DNA from: Citrobacter freundii
GTDB taxonomy: Bacteria; Bacteroidota; Bacteroidia; Chitinophagales; Chitinophagaceae
Length of the DNA: 56,909 nucleotides
Direction of reading: 5' to 3'
Assembly (NCBI GenBank): GCA_003243445.1
Contig: QFQQ01000039.1
Span: 1-56,909, forward strand
In this document: piece after piece, positions 26,729 to 36,086 of the stretch
Position numbering within the stretch: the stretch's first letter is position 1
Layout: each line of letters opens with the position of its first letter
Notes under the pieces: model-generated
Database searches by the model: none
What the model saw: the letters and a program-made list of their open reading frames with translations, nothing else
Told to the model about the DNA's origin: nothing
Translations under genes and position numbers: made by a program

Positions 26729-26775
26729 TGGAAAATGTTTGAGCATTCAAGGTAAGGAAATTTAAAGTCGCAAGT

Positions 26776-26924
26776 GCCGATAGCAGATGACCGACTGCAA
26801 CCGGCCGGGCGCTGTGCCGGACAAAGCCTGATATTAATTAAAACTCTCATGAAGAGACGCTGATAATAGCTCGTCGTTCGGAGCGTGAAGGCCGGGCGGC
26901 GGCTATCAGGCATCGGCTATCGAA
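26776..26924. repeat. GATAGCC-type inverted 7-mer arms
   Basis: Left arm words GATAGCA, GATGACC, GACTGCA (26779-26799); the right arm reads on the other strand GATAGCC, GATGCCT, GATAGCC (26893-26924). The same vocabulary occurs at 19902-20205. Located between divergent genes. Confidence 0.75.
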
Positions 26925-26952
26925 CAAAGTTTTCCAGATGCCTATTCTTTCT

Positions 26953-26982
26953 TTGCAATAAGTCCTTTTTTCTGTTTCTTTG
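26953..26982 (+). promoter_or_regulatory. Candidate promoter of the stress-protein gene
   Basis: TTG at 26953 and TTTCTTTG at 26975 (one mismatch to TAnnTTTG), spaced by 19 bp; predicted start about 20 nt before the ATG. The pfkA promoter uses the same TTTCTTTG variant. Confidence 0.5.
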
Positions 26983-27009
26983 AACATAGCCCAAAAACTA
27001 ACCATGCAC

Positions 27010-27801
27010 ATGAAAGATGTAATTATCCCTGTTGACTTTTCCGAAACCTCATTGAATGCTGCCCGTTATGCAGCTGACATGCTTGCAGGCAAAAACGATG
27101 CCCGCGTTATTCTTTACCACATGTTCAAAGATGCTGACGAAAGCGCAACGGCTACCCAGTATCTTGAAAGCCTGAGGGCTGAACTGGAACAGAAAGGCGT
27201 AAAGAACCTGGAAGTGGAAAAAGAACTGGGAGATGATCTGATCGATAACCTTGGCAGACTGGCTTACCAGAAGACTGCCGAGCTCATCATCATGGGCATT
27301 TCTGAGAAAGACGAATGGCGCCAGCTCTTTATCGGCAGCAATACACTGAAAATGGCCGATGCCAATATCTGCCCGGTGATGATCATCCCTGCCGGTGCAA
27401 AGTATACAGGCATCACCAATATTGCTCTTACATCTGATTTCCAGGACGTGGACGCCACCACCCCTGTACTCGCTATCAAGAACGTTCTCGAAATATTCAA
27501 CGCAAGTCTTCATATCGTAAACGTTGACAATGAGCATTACGTTTCACTCACAGAAGAATTCCTGACTGAAAGAGGCAAGATGTTGAAGATGTTCGCTGAG
27601 TTCAATCCCGAATTCTACTTTATTGGCATGAATGATTTTTATGATGCGATCGAACAGTTCTCCCGCGACAAGAACATCGACCTCATCATCATCATTCCCA
27701 AAAACCATACATTCATCAACAGCCTGTTCAGCTTTAACACCAGCCATACAAAGAAACTCGCGTTCAATAGCACAGTGCCGATTCTGGCAGCACATGAGTA
27801 A
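27010..27801 (+). CDS. Universal stress protein, tandem UspA domains
   Basis: 263 aa from MKDVIIPVDFSETS, where the UspA fold begins; Mets two codons and ten codons upstream are possible starts. Domain 1 (about 1-140) has the opening beta strand, SLNAARYAADML helix and an ELIIMGISEK...LFIGSNTLKMADANICPVMIIPAG pattern. Domain 2 (about 145-263) ends with the analogous SHTKKLAFNSTVPILAAH. Cytoplasmic; likely induced under stress. Monocistronic. Confidence 0.9.
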   Translation: MKDVIIPVDFSETSLNAARYAADMLAGKNDARVILYHMFKDADESATATQYLESLRAELEQKGVKNLEVEKELGDDLIDNLGRLAYQKTAELIIMGISEKDEWRQLFIGSNTLKMADANICPVMIIPAGAKYTGITNIALTSDFQDVDATTPVLAIKNVLEIFNASLHIVNVDNEHYVSLTEEFLTERGKMLKMFAEFNPEFYFIGMNDFYDAIEQFSRDKNIDLIIIIPKNHTFINSLFSFNTSHTKKLAFNSTVPILAAHE

Positions 27802-27808
27802 GTGAGGC

Positions 27809-27996
27809 GATGTTCGATGGTGGACGATCGATGGTCGAGATCCTCAGTCGAAAATACATTTAAACAAAACCCTTCCAAATCCGGAAGGGTTTTGTTTAAG
27901 ATGACCGGTCTGACAAAAGTCGGTCAGTCATTGACAATCGACGATCGACCATCGATCATCCACCATCGAACATCGAATTCAACATCGAACATCGAT
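27809..27996. repeat. Family C inverted 7-mer array around a terminator
   Basis: Left arm 27809-27836: GATGTTC, GATGGTG, GACGATC, GATGGTC. Right arm 27933-27996 carries GACCATC, GATCATC, CACCATC, GAACATC in mirrored order, 30 of 31 bases complementary, plus extra words. The spacer contains the terminator 27860-27899. Confidence 0.95.
27860..27899 (+). terminator. Terminator inside the family C array
   Basis: Perfect 17-bp stem TTAAACAAAACCCTTCC with a 6-nt loop and T-rich right side. Closes the stress-protein transcript. Confidence 0.9.
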
Positions 27997-28137
27997 CTCC
28001 CCCATCACAAACAATCCCTCCACCCGGTCAAATCCGCCCTTCACTCCCTCTTTTTCTCTTTTTCCCTTTTTCCTCTTAGCTTTACCAAACAATTGTTAGC
28101 CTTTCGGGCCAACACCATTTTATTAATCGAAGAGAAA

Positions 28138-28166
28138 TTGCAGGGTTCTCCCCTTTTTCACTTTTG
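28138..28166 (+). promoter_or_regulatory. Candidate promoter of the arginine deiminase gene
   Basis: TTG at 28138 and CACTTTTG at 28159 (near TAnnTTTG), 18 bp apart, 17 nt before the ATG. Confidence 0.45.
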
Positions 28167-28182
28167 TCTTGTCAATTAACTT

Positions 28183-29625
28183 ATGAACGATCAGATCCGC
28201 GTTACCTCCGAAATAGGCACGTTGAAACGCTTACTGGTACACAGTCCTGACAGTGGTCTCGGAAAAGTAGTTCCATCCAAAGCACAGGATTGGCTGTTTG
28301 AAGATATCGTCCATCTTGAAACGATCCGCCGCAAGGAATACGACTTTTACATCAAACTGCTCCTTTATTTTTTGGATGCACCGAAAATAAAAGGACGTCT
28401 TGATTTTGTGGATTCACCGGACAACCGTTTCAACTTTTATAAACCTGAACATAAAGATTTCTATCGTTCGCATAACGTGGTGGAATTGCAATGGCTGCTT
28501 GGAGAGATCCTTGAACAGCATGAGATCAAACTCAAACTGGTTGCATCTGTATGCGCCATTGAGAATTGCTCTTATGAATTGCAGGATAAATTGCTGGTGA
28601 TGGATGGTCCGCAGCTCGCAAAAGTATTTATCAGCGGCACCACCGATGACAAAGTGATGTTGTTCCCTCCTATTCCGAATTTTATTTTCACCCGGGATAT
28701 CGGCATCGTGATCAATGATTTCATCCTGTTGAATAAACCAGCCAAACAGGCCCGTACACGGGAAGCGTTGCTGGTGAAATATATTTTTTATAATCACCCG
28801 ATGTTTGCGCTGTATCGCGATAATATCATTGAACTGCCCAATACTTCGCATTATTTTTTATTACCCAAAGATGGTGATGATAAAAAAGTAACGCTGGAAG
28901 GCGGTGATATTATGGTGATCACCAAAGACCATTTGCTGATCGGTATCAGTGAACGTACGTCCATGGAAGCTGCGCATCAGTGCATCAATCTTCTGTTTGA
29001 ACGGAACGTGGTAAAAAAGATCTCTGTGATCAGGATCCCCAAGAAAAGAGATTACATGCACATTGATACTATTTTTACCCAGGTAAAAAGAAATACCTGG
29101 GTATTACTCGGCACCTTCTCCAAAAAGGCGATCAAAATGGAAGATGCGGATGACGTGCAGCGCGTACTGGAAGGCGGTGGAAAAAAAGATGAAAAGATCC
29201 GTATCACGCAGTTCAGAAGAAAAGATCCATCCAATCCGGAACATTTTGATAACCTTGAAGAGCTGCTGGCTGATATCAGCAAGAACGATCTGAAGTCAGA
29301 AGAAAAAGTGCAGTTCATCTATTCCGGCAATAACGAATTCCCCTACGATGCCAGGGAACAATGGACCGACTCCTGCAACCTGCTTGCATTAAAAGAAGGC
29401 GTGGTGCTTGGCTATGACAGGAATGATAAAACCGTTGAAGCATTCCGTGAAGCAGGTTTTAATGTGATACATGCACATGAGCTCGTCCGCCAGTTGGAAA
29501 ATGGTGAGGTTAATGTTGATGAGATCGAGAACACACTGATCACAATGCCATCGGCTGAGCTTTCCCGTGCGAGAGGAGGTTTTCATTGTATGAGTATGCC
29601 GTTGATGAGGGAGGATTTGAGGTGA
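28183..29625 (+). CDS. Arginine deiminase
   Basis: Hydrolyses arginine to citrulline and ammonia. 480 aa, longer than the classical enzyme of about 410 aa but of the form seen in Bacteroidota. Guanidino-modifying family motifs: FTRDIG (169-174), EGGDI (239-243), HIDTIF (293-298) and the C-terminal GGFHCMS with nucleophile Cys469. Cytoplasmic. The next gene, CtlX-like, is expected to act on citrulline, giving a carbamoyl-phosphate-independent arginine route; no arcB or arcC is present. Confidence 0.93.
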   Translation: MNDQIRVTSEIGTLKRLLVHSPDSGLGKVVPSKAQDWLFEDIVHLETIRRKEYDFYIKLLLYFLDAPKIKGRLDFVDSPDNRFNFYKPEHKDFYRSHNVVELQWLLGEILEQHEIKLKLVASVCAIENCSYELQDKLLVMDGPQLAKVFISGTTDDKVMLFPPIPNFIFTRDIGIVINDFILLNKPAKQARTREALLVKYIFYNHPMFALYRDNIIELPNTSHYFLLPKDGDDKKVTLEGGDIMVITKDHLLIGISERTSMEAAHQCINLLFERNVVKKISVIRIPKKRDYMHIDTIFTQVKRNTWVLLGTFSKKAIKMEDADDVQRVLEGGGKKDEKIRITQFRRKDPSNPEHFDNLEELLADISKNDLKSEEKVQFIYSGNNEFPYDAREQWTDSCNLLALKEGVVLGYDRNDKTVEAFREAGFNVIHAHELVRQLENGEVNVDEIENTLITMPSAELSRARGGFHCMSMPLMREDLR

Positions 29626-29631
29626 GAGAGG

Positions 29632-29760
29632 ACTGCGGATGGCAGACCGCGGACCGCAGACGGTCGTTTTGAATTGATGTATAAAAATAGTATCGGAATT
29701 GAATAGCTGGTGATTAGTAAAAAACATTAACTGATATAAGGATCGGCGATCAGCGGTCAT
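29632..29760. repeat. Family B 7-mer arms, arginine deiminase-ctlX gap
   Basis: Left arm 29632-29666: ACTGCGG, ATGGCAG, ACCGCGG, ACCGCAG, ACGGTCG. Right arm 29741-29760 is short (GATCGGC, GATCAGC, GGTCAT). It starts 6 bp after the arginine deiminase stop and reaches to 8 bp before the ctlX start. Confidence 0.85.
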
Positions 29761-29767
29761 TTCTCTT

Positions 29768-30685
29768 ATGCAAACAACATCCCACATCCTGATGATCCGT
29801 CCTGTAAGTTTTCTTTACAACGAACAGACGGCCGTGAACAATGCCTTTCAATCTGCAACGGCTGATGAGACAGCTGTGCAGGAAAAAGCTTTGGCAGAAT
29901 TTGATGCATTTGTAAATATGCTGCGCGATAATGGCGTACAGGTGACGGTAGTGCAGGATACGGAGGAACCGCATACACCGGATTCGATCTTTCCGAATAA
30001 CTGGGTATCGTTTCATTCGGATGGGACCGTGGTGCTGTACCCCATGTTCGCGGAGAACCGGAGAGCGGAACGCAAACCGCATGTGCTGAATGAGATCGGG
30101 AAGAAATTTTCGATTGAAGGCACGATCGATCTGACCGGGTTTGAAAAAGAAAATGTTTTCCTTGAAGGAACGGGTAGTATGGTGCTCGACAGGGATCACC
30201 GCATCGCATATGCCTGTCTTTCTCCCCGTACGGATGAACAGGTGCTTGAAGAATTCTGCAGGCAACTTGACTATACACCGGTGTTTTTTACCGCAACCGA
30301 CGGGAACGGCCAGGCGATCTATCATACCAATGTGATGATGTGTATTGCTGACCGGTATGCCGTAGTATGCCTGGAAAGCATTGCCTCTCCAACGGAGCAG
30401 CAAAAAGTAGAGGAAGCGATCCAGCGTACGGGCAAGACGATCATCGCCATCACCCTGAAGCAAATGAATCATTTCGCGGGCAATATGCTACAGGTTGAAA
30501 ATGCTTCGGGAGAGAAACTGCTCGTCATGTCCACCCAGGCTTATGAATCCCTTGATGAAGAACAGATCGGATCACTTACTGCTTTCAACCGCATCATTCA
30601 CTCTCCTATCAATACGATCGAAACGAACGGTGGCGGCAGCGCAAGATGCATGATGGCGGAAATTTTCCTGGGTGTAAAAAGCTAG
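29768..30685 (+). CDS. ctlX: Citrulline utilization hydrolase CtlX
   Basis: Amidinotransferase-fold hydrolase (pentein) predicted to cleave citrulline to ornithine. 305 aa. Motifs: PDSIFPNNW (71-79), LEGTGSMVLD (132-141), YHTNVMM with catalytic His186, and GGGSARC with nucleophile Cys294. It follows arginine deiminase on the same strand after 142 bp that hold a family B array, and the two probably form one pathway. Confidence 0.9.
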   Translation: MQTTSHILMIRPVSFLYNEQTAVNNAFQSATADETAVQEKALAEFDAFVNMLRDNGVQVTVVQDTEEPHTPDSIFPNNWVSFHSDGTVVLYPMFAENRRAERKPHVLNEIGKKFSIEGTIDLTGFEKENVFLEGTGSMVLDRDHRIAYACLSPRTDEQVLEEFCRQLDYTPVFFTATDGNGQAIYHTNVMMCIADRYAVVCLESIASPTEQQKVEEAIQRTGKTIIAITLKQMNHFAGNMLQVENASGEKLLVMSTQAYESLDEEQIGSLTAFNRIIHSPINTIETNGGGSARCMMAEIFLGVKS

Positions 30686-30766
30686 GCTGCGGGAAAACGG
30701 GAGGATCCCATCTATCGAAATGGAAGCACCGGGTGCGGACTAATTCCGTTTCCTTAATTTTACGCC

Positions 30767-31357
30767 ATGAAAACTCTTCTTCCCTGCCTGTGTCTCATGC
30801 TTGTTCTCTCTGTGCATAGTCAGCCGTACCGCGATTCAATGCAACGTTATATCGATCAGTATGTGCAAAAGCACGAAGTAGTGACAGCTGCTGATAAAAA
30901 ATATTTCCGGTTCTTTCCTGTTGATGAATCTTTCCGTATCACAGCAAAGTTGAACAGAACACCTGACAGCAAATGGTTCAATATGGAAACCTCAGGTTCC
31001 GTAAAGAAAACCTTCAGAACATATGGCGTGCTTGAGTTTTATGTTCATGACACACTGGTAAAACTTCCCGTCTATCAATCGCAGGGGTTGATAACCATCG
31101 AAAAATATAAAGACCTTCTATTTCTCCCTTTTACTGATCTTACTTCGGGTGAATCTACTTATGCAGCGGGCAGATACATCGATCTTTATACAACAGAAAT
31201 AAAGAATGATTCGGTGATCATCGATTTCAACAAAGCATACAATCCTTACTGCGCTTATGTTACCGGGAAATATAACTGCCCGGTTCCACCAAAGGATAAC
31301 CAGTTAGCTGTTGCGATCACCGCGGGTGAACAGAATTTTACAAAGCCGCACGACTAA
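30767..31357 (+). CDS. DUF1684 domain protein, secreted
   Basis: 196 aa with signal peptide (to about residue 18, ...SVHSQ). The family signature is strong: FPVDESFRI, LPFTDLTSGESTYAAGRYID and the C-terminal DFNKAYNPYCAY...CPVPP..N.L.V.I.AGE. DUF1684 proteins are widespread and of unknown function, possibly periplasmic binding or enzymatic proteins. It converges with the next gene with 17 bp between stops. Confidence 0.92.
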   Translation: MKTLLPCLCLMLVLSVHSQPYRDSMQRYIDQYVQKHEVVTAADKKYFRFFPVDESFRITAKLNRTPDSKWFNMETSGSVKKTFRTYGVLEFYVHDTLVKLPVYQSQGLITIEKYKDLLFLPFTDLTSGESTYAAGRYIDLYTTEIKNDSVIIDFNKAYNPYCAYVTGKYNCPVPPKDNQLAVAITAGEQNFTKPHD

Positions 31358-31374
31358 GCTTCATCAGTCTTTAA

Positions 31375-32262
31375 TCATGTTTTTGGAAACATCTTTTCAA
31401 GACCTTGTCTGAATGAAAGAGGTTCATATCCCAATAGCGTGTTTGCTTTTGTGATAACAAAGCTTGTGTTGGCAGGTCTTTTTGCCGGCTGTGAAAAGTC
31501 AGCGGCGGTGACTCTTTTGATCAGTTCTTGATCAAGACCGAGATATGCGGCAGTTTCCCGTGCCATCTGGTATGGCGTCAGTTTATCTTTACCGGATAAA
31601 TGGAATATTCCTGTTGCCCGCTGATCGATGATCTTTACGATGCCCTCCGCCAGGTCTTCCACATAAGTAGGTGTGCGTAGCTGATCATCCACTACATTGT
31701 AACTTTCATTTTTCTCCAGCTTGTCTTTTACAATGGTCAGGATATTTGAACGGCCCGATAAAGGCTGGCCGTACACCAGCACTGTTCTCACGATTGCCCA
31801 ATCTGCTTCATATTCACGAACCGCTTCTTCCGCTTCCTGTTTTGTTTTACCATAATAGTTCACAGGACCGGCCGGATCCTCTTCTGTATAATCTCCTTTT
31901 TCACCGCTGAATACAAAATCAGTCGACACATAAACGAAGAAGCTGTCGTATTCAGCGGCGTTTGTCAGTAATGTTACCGTTCCTTCAACGTTCACGATAT
32001 ATGCCTGCCATTGCTGTTCCTCACACTCATCAGGCTTGCCCATCGCTCCTGCGTGTACGACTATATCAGGTCTGTATTTTTCAAATACATCATGCACGGC
32101 AAAGGGATCGGTGAAATCCATTTGTTCATACACAAAATTGCCTGCATTGAAAGGCAAACGGCTTTCACCTTTTCCTGTAGCAACGACTGTATGATGCTGC
32201 AATAATTTCTTTACGAGATAGTGTCCGACAAATCCGTTCGCCCCCGTTACGAGTATATTCAT
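31375..32262 (-). CDS. NAD(P)-dependent SDR, RmlD-like sugar reductase
   Basis: 295 aa extended short-chain dehydrogenase. Rossmann motif GANGFVGHYL (7-16), STD segment near 113, and Y-x-x-x-K in YYGKTK (136-141). The profile resembles dTDP-4-dehydrorhamnose reductase, but no rml genes are adjacent, so the nucleotide-sugar substrate is a guess. It lies 9 bp after the prolyl oligopeptidase gene on the same strand and is likely co-transcribed. Confidence 0.87.
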   Translation of the reverse strand: MNILVTGANGFVGHYLVKKLLQHHTVVATGKGESRLPFNAGNFVYEQMDFTDPFAVHDVFEKYRPDIVVHAGAMGKPDECEEQQWQAYIVNVEGTVTLLTNAAEYDSFFVYVSTDFVFSGEKGDYTEEDPAGPVNYYGKTKQEAEEAVREYEADWAIVRTVLVYGQPLSGRSNILTIVKDKLEKNESYNVVDDQLRTPTYVEDLAEGIVKIIDQRATGIFHLSGKDKLTPYQMARETAAYLGLDQELIKRVTAADFSQPAKRPANTSFVITKANTLLGYEPLSFRQGLEKMFPKT

Positions 32263-32271
32263 TCAATAAAA

Positions 32272-34620
32272 TTACTGGTCTTTCTTTTGTTTACTTCCTG
32301 CCTGTCTCTTTGCCCTTTCACTTTCGGTAAAAGGATTGTGTTTGGGATCTGCAGGAGCGGAAGATGCGCCCGGCGATTGCCCGTTTGCAGACTTTGTCGA
32401 AGGCATACTGGGCGGAACCTGTTGCCCCGCTGCTGCTGCTTTATCCTGTTTTTGCTGAGTCAGGGTTTTGCCTCCCGTGGATTTGCCGTTGCCAGCGTCA
32501 CTTACACGTGACGCATCAATGAATGGCATGCCGAGATTGTGCATCACGAAACTCCAGGTATCAGCCGCTTCGTCGATCGCTTTGCTGGTAGGTTTGCCTG
32601 CGCCGTGACCAGCATCTGTATCAATACGGATCAGTACAGGATTGCTGCCTTTATTATATTCCTGCAAACGCGCAGCGAACTTGAATGAATGGGCAGGTAC
32701 CACCCTATCATCGTGATCGGCTGTGGTAACCAGTGTTGCGGGGTATTTTACTCCTGGTTTCAGATTGTGATAAGGCGAATATTTATACAAATAAGGGAAT
32801 TGGTTGACGCTGTCAGCGCTTCCATACTCTGTTACCCATCCCCAGCCTACGGTGAACTTATGAAAACGCAGCATGTCCATTACACCAACAGCAGGCAATG
32901 CCACTTTGAACAATTCCGGGCGCTGCGTCATTACAGCGCCAACAAGCAATCCGCCATTGCTTCCACCACGGATGGCGATCTTTGAAGGGCTTGTGTACCC
33001 GGCAGAGATCAGGTATTCCGCAGCATTGATAAAATCATTGAACACGTTCTGTTTCTTATCAAGCATGCCGGCTTTGTGCCATTTCTCTCCATACTCGCTG
33101 CCTCCACGCAGCGTTACCACGGCATAGATACCACCCTGTTCTATAAAGAAGGCATTGCTTACGCTGAACGCGGGCGTGACCGCCACATTGAAACCTCCAT
33201 AACCATATAACAACACAGGATTTTTACCGTCTTTCTTTAATCCTTTTTTATAGGTTAAAAAGACGGGCACTTTTGTTTGCTTATCAGTATTAAAGAAAAC
33301 CTGTTCAGTAATAAAATCACTGGTTTGCATGTTCACCTTTGTTTCGCGGAATAAGGTTGATTTACCTGTTGCGATATCATAACGGTAAATAGCAGGAGGC
33401 GTTGCAAAGGAACTATAGCTGTAGAAAAAATCTTTATCGGCCCGTTCGCTTCCAAAACCGCTTGCTGAACCAATACCGGGCAACATGATCTCACGGACAA
33501 ACTTTCCATCATACGCATGCTGGTACACGCGCGTTGATGCATCTTTAAGATAATCTGCAAAAAGAAAACCGCCACCGGTACTAACGGCCTGCAGTGCTTC
33601 TGCTTTTTCAGGAATGATCTCCTGCCAGTTTTTCTTTTCAGGCTTTTTAGGGTCGATGGAAACCAGTTTGAAATTTGGTGCGTCATCATTTGTTCTTACC
33701 AGCAATCTGCCGCCATCATTATCGACCACCTCAGCATCTGTGGCAAAACCGGGAATGAGTTGTTTGAATGTTTTTTGTGCAGGGTCTTTCAGATCTCTGA
33801 ACCAAATCTCACTACCGCTGGTGCCTTCGGCAACATAAACAATGAGGAAACGAAGATCTTCCGTAAGTGAGGCGCTGTGATACCGAAGCGGATGCTTTTT
33901 ATCTTCATACACCAGTTTGTCCTGTGATTGTGCAGTGCCCAGTTTATGATAAAAAACTTTGTGGAACTGGTTCTGCTTGCTCAGTTTTGTTTCTTCATTT
34001 GGTTTATCATAGCCACTGTAATAAAATCCGTCATCACCATTCCAGCTGAACGAACTGAACTTTACCCATCTGACTGTATCCGGCAAAAGTTTTTTGGTGG
34101 CGGTCTCCATTACATATACCTCCTGCCAGTCGCTTCCCGCAACGGCGATGGAATAAGAGAAATATTTTCCGGATTTGCTGAAGTTGAATCCGCCCAATGC
34201 GGCAATTCCTTCTTTATTCAATGTATTGGGATTAAGAAATTCTTCCGGGTCATCATTTATGCCGCGCTGACGATACAGAACGGGTTGGTTTTGCAGGCCA
34301 TCATTTTTAAAAAAATAGAAATACCCGCTTTTTTTGAATGGTGAGGAAAACCTCGGATAGTCCCAAAGCTTTTCCAGTCTTGCCCGCACGCGGTCGCGGA
34401 TAGGAATTGTTGCGAGATACTCCAACGTAACTTTATTTTCTTCTTTAACCCAGTTCTTTGTTGCTTCCGCATTATCATCTTCCAGCCAGCGGTACGGATC
34501 TTCTACTTTGGTGCCATGATAATCATCAGTAACCGATATCTTCTTTGTGTCAGGGTATTTTATTTGTGCCATAGGGGTCAAGGGGCTTGATATGAGCAGT
34601 ATGAGGAAGAGTTTTTTCAT
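32272..34620 (-). CDS. Prolyl oligopeptidase family serine peptidase (S9A)
   Basis: Cleaves short proline-containing peptides, probably in the periplasm. 782 aa: signal peptide (to about 18, PMAQ), the S9A N-terminal DPYRWLEDDNAEATKNWV segment, a seven-bladed propeller, and the hydrolase domain with nucleophile elbow GGSNGG, Asp in DHDDRVVPAHS and His in DAGHGAGKP. Residues from about 700 form an extra low-complexity tail rich in Gly, Ser, Gln, Pro and Lys (about 70 aa), which normal family members lack. Confidence 0.95.
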   Translation of the reverse strand: MKKLFLILLISSPLTPMAQIKYPDTKKISVTDDYHGTKVEDPYRWLEDDNAEATKNWVKEENKVTLEYLATIPIRDRVRARLEKLWDYPRFSSPFKKSGYFYFFKNDGLQNQPVLYRQRGINDDPEEFLNPNTLNKEGIAALGGFNFSKSGKYFSYSIAVAGSDWQEVYVMETATKKLLPDTVRWVKFSSFSWNGDDGFYYSGYDKPNEETKLSKQNQFHKVFYHKLGTAQSQDKLVYEDKKHPLRYHSASLTEDLRFLIVYVAEGTSGSEIWFRDLKDPAQKTFKQLIPGFATDAEVVDNDGGRLLVRTNDDAPNFKLVSIDPKKPEKKNWQEIIPEKAEALQAVSTGGGFLFADYLKDASTRVYQHAYDGKFVREIMLPGIGSASGFGSERADKDFFYSYSSFATPPAIYRYDIATGKSTLFRETKVNMQTSDFITEQVFFNTDKQTKVPVFLTYKKGLKKDGKNPVLLYGYGGFNVAVTPAFSVSNAFFIEQGGIYAVVTLRGGSEYGEKWHKAGMLDKKQNVFNDFINAAEYLISAGYTSPSKIAIRGGSNGGLLVGAVMTQRPELFKVALPAVGVMDMLRFHKFTVGWGWVTEYGSADSVNQFPYLYKYSPYHNLKPGVKYPATLVTTADHDDRVVPAHSFKFAARLQEYNKGSNPVLIRIDTDAGHGAGKPTSKAIDEAADTWSFVMHNLGMPFIDASRVSDAGNGKSTGGKTLTQQKQDKAAAAGQQVPPSMPSTKSANGQSPGASSAPADPKHNPFTESERAKRQAGSKQKKDQ

Positions 34621-34656
34621 AGATGTTTGTTGACTGTTTAAAGATAGGGAAAAAGG

Positions 34657-34895
34657 ACCGCCGATGGCCGACCGCCGACCGCAGACTATTCTTTGTCATT
34701 GATCATTCATTATTTGATCGGATATTATTCTTCGATTAATAAGCACGATCAATTATAATGAGTCATCAGTGGTCAGCATCGGCCGATTCATTGTGATTGA
34801 TCGTTCACTATTTGCTCTGCGTATTACACTGATTAAGGCAAGTATAATAAGTTTTAATGAATCGTCTGCGGTCGGCGGTCGGCCGTCGGCGGTCA
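34657..34895. repeat. Family B inverted 7-mer array in a divergent promoter region
   Basis: Left arm 34657-34684 (ACCGCCG, ATGGCCG, ACCGCCG, ACCGCAG); right arm 34864-34895 (GCGGTCG, GCGGTCG, GCCGTCG, GCGGTCA). Over 30 bp the arms are complementary except one base. The 180-bp AT-rich spacer has GATCATT/GATCAAT motifs but no gene. Here the element lies between the starts of two genes, not after stops. Confidence 0.93.
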
Positions 34896-34986
34896 TCCCA
34901 TAAACGTCCTCCAATATTAACTAACAGTTATTCGTACCACCTATTATGTGTTGACCCTACACACAATGGCAACAAAACCTTATTTT

Positions 34987-35014
34987 TGATGCGCTGGGAA
35001 AACGTTTTCTTTGC
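34987..35014 (+). promoter_or_regulatory. Candidate pfkA promoter
   Basis: TTG at 34987 and TTTCTTTG at 35007, 17 bp apart; predicted leader of about 40 nt. Confidence 0.5.
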
Positions 35015-35059
35015 GCCCGGCAACCAGGCATTATATAAATAAAAGTTATTTAAGAGTCA

Positions 35060-36043
35060 ATGGCACACAAAGTTACCAAGATTGGGGTTTTGACATCGGG
35101 GGGAGATTCACCAGGAATGAATGCGGCGATCAGAGCAGTAGTCCGGACCGGCATTTTTCACGGGCTGGAAGTTTTTGGCATTATGCGCGGATACCAGGGC
35201 ATGGTTGAAGATGATATTATTAAAATGGAGTCACGTTCTGTGGCGAACATCATACAGCGTGGCGGTACGATCCTGAAGACTGCCCGTTCAAAGGAATTTT
35301 TTGAGCACGAAGGCCGTAAAAAAGCTTATGCAAACCTGCAGAAAAGAGGGATCGATGGGTTGGTGATCATTGGTGGTGACGGAAGCTTCAGAGGTGCGCA
35401 GAAATTCAGCAATGAATTTGAGATCCCCTGTGTTGGTCTGCCAGGTACCATCGATAAAGACATGGCGGGTACAGACGTAACCATCGGTTTTGATACCGCA
35501 GTGAACACGGCCGTACAGGCGATCGATAAGATCCGCGATACCATGGATGCGCATGACCGCGTGTTCATCGTGGAAGTGATGGGCCGTGATGCGGGATATA
35601 TCGCCCTGCACAGCGGTATTGCCACCGGTGCGGAAAATATCCTGATCCCCGAAACAAAGACGGATATCGAAGCGATCATTCATGGACTGACAGAAAAAGA
35701 AAAACGCAAAAAACTGGTCAACCTCATCGTAGTGGCAGAAGGCGAGGAATTTGGCGGCGGTAATGAACTGGCCAAAGTGATCCGTCAGCGCATGCCTGCT
35801 GCTGATGTAAGGGTGACCGTTCTCGGACATATCCAGCGCGGTGGCGCTCCTACCTGCGAAGACCGCGTGGTGGCAAGCCACATGGGCTACTATGCAGTTG
35901 AAAGCCTGCTACTGGGCAGAAAGAATGTTATGGTGGGAGTGATCAACAATAAGATCCACTATACACCACTCGACAAAGCCGTTAAGGAAAAACACAAGAT
36001 CGGCACAGAATGGATGAAGATCCAGAAGATCCTTGCATCCTGA
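35060..36043 (+). CDS. pfkA: ATP-dependent 6-phosphofructokinase
   Basis: Phosphorylates fructose 6-phosphate in glycolysis. 327 aa, typical of the bacterial tetrameric enzyme. Motifs: GGDSPGMNA (ATP site), GGDGSFRGA, and the catalytic PGTIDKDMAGTDVTIGFDTA segment; most family members have Asn in TIDND where Lys is seen here, while both aspartates are kept. Followed after 43 bp by pyk, forming a glycolytic pair. Confidence 0.96.
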   Translation: MAHKVTKIGVLTSGGDSPGMNAAIRAVVRTGIFHGLEVFGIMRGYQGMVEDDIIKMESRSVANIIQRGGTILKTARSKEFFEHEGRKKAYANLQKRGIDGLVIIGGDGSFRGAQKFSNEFEIPCVGLPGTIDKDMAGTDVTIGFDTAVNTAVQAIDKIRDTMDAHDRVFIVEVMGRDAGYIALHSGIATGAENILIPETKTDIEAIIHGLTEKEKRKKLVNLIVVAEGEEFGGGNELAKVIRQRMPAADVRVTVLGHIQRGGAPTCEDRVVASHMGYYAVESLLLGRKNVMVGVINNKIHYTPLDKAVKEKHKIGTEWMKIQKILAS

Positions 36044-36086
36044 CCGGCAGTAATCACTACTCTTAATAAGCACAAAGCAGCATACA

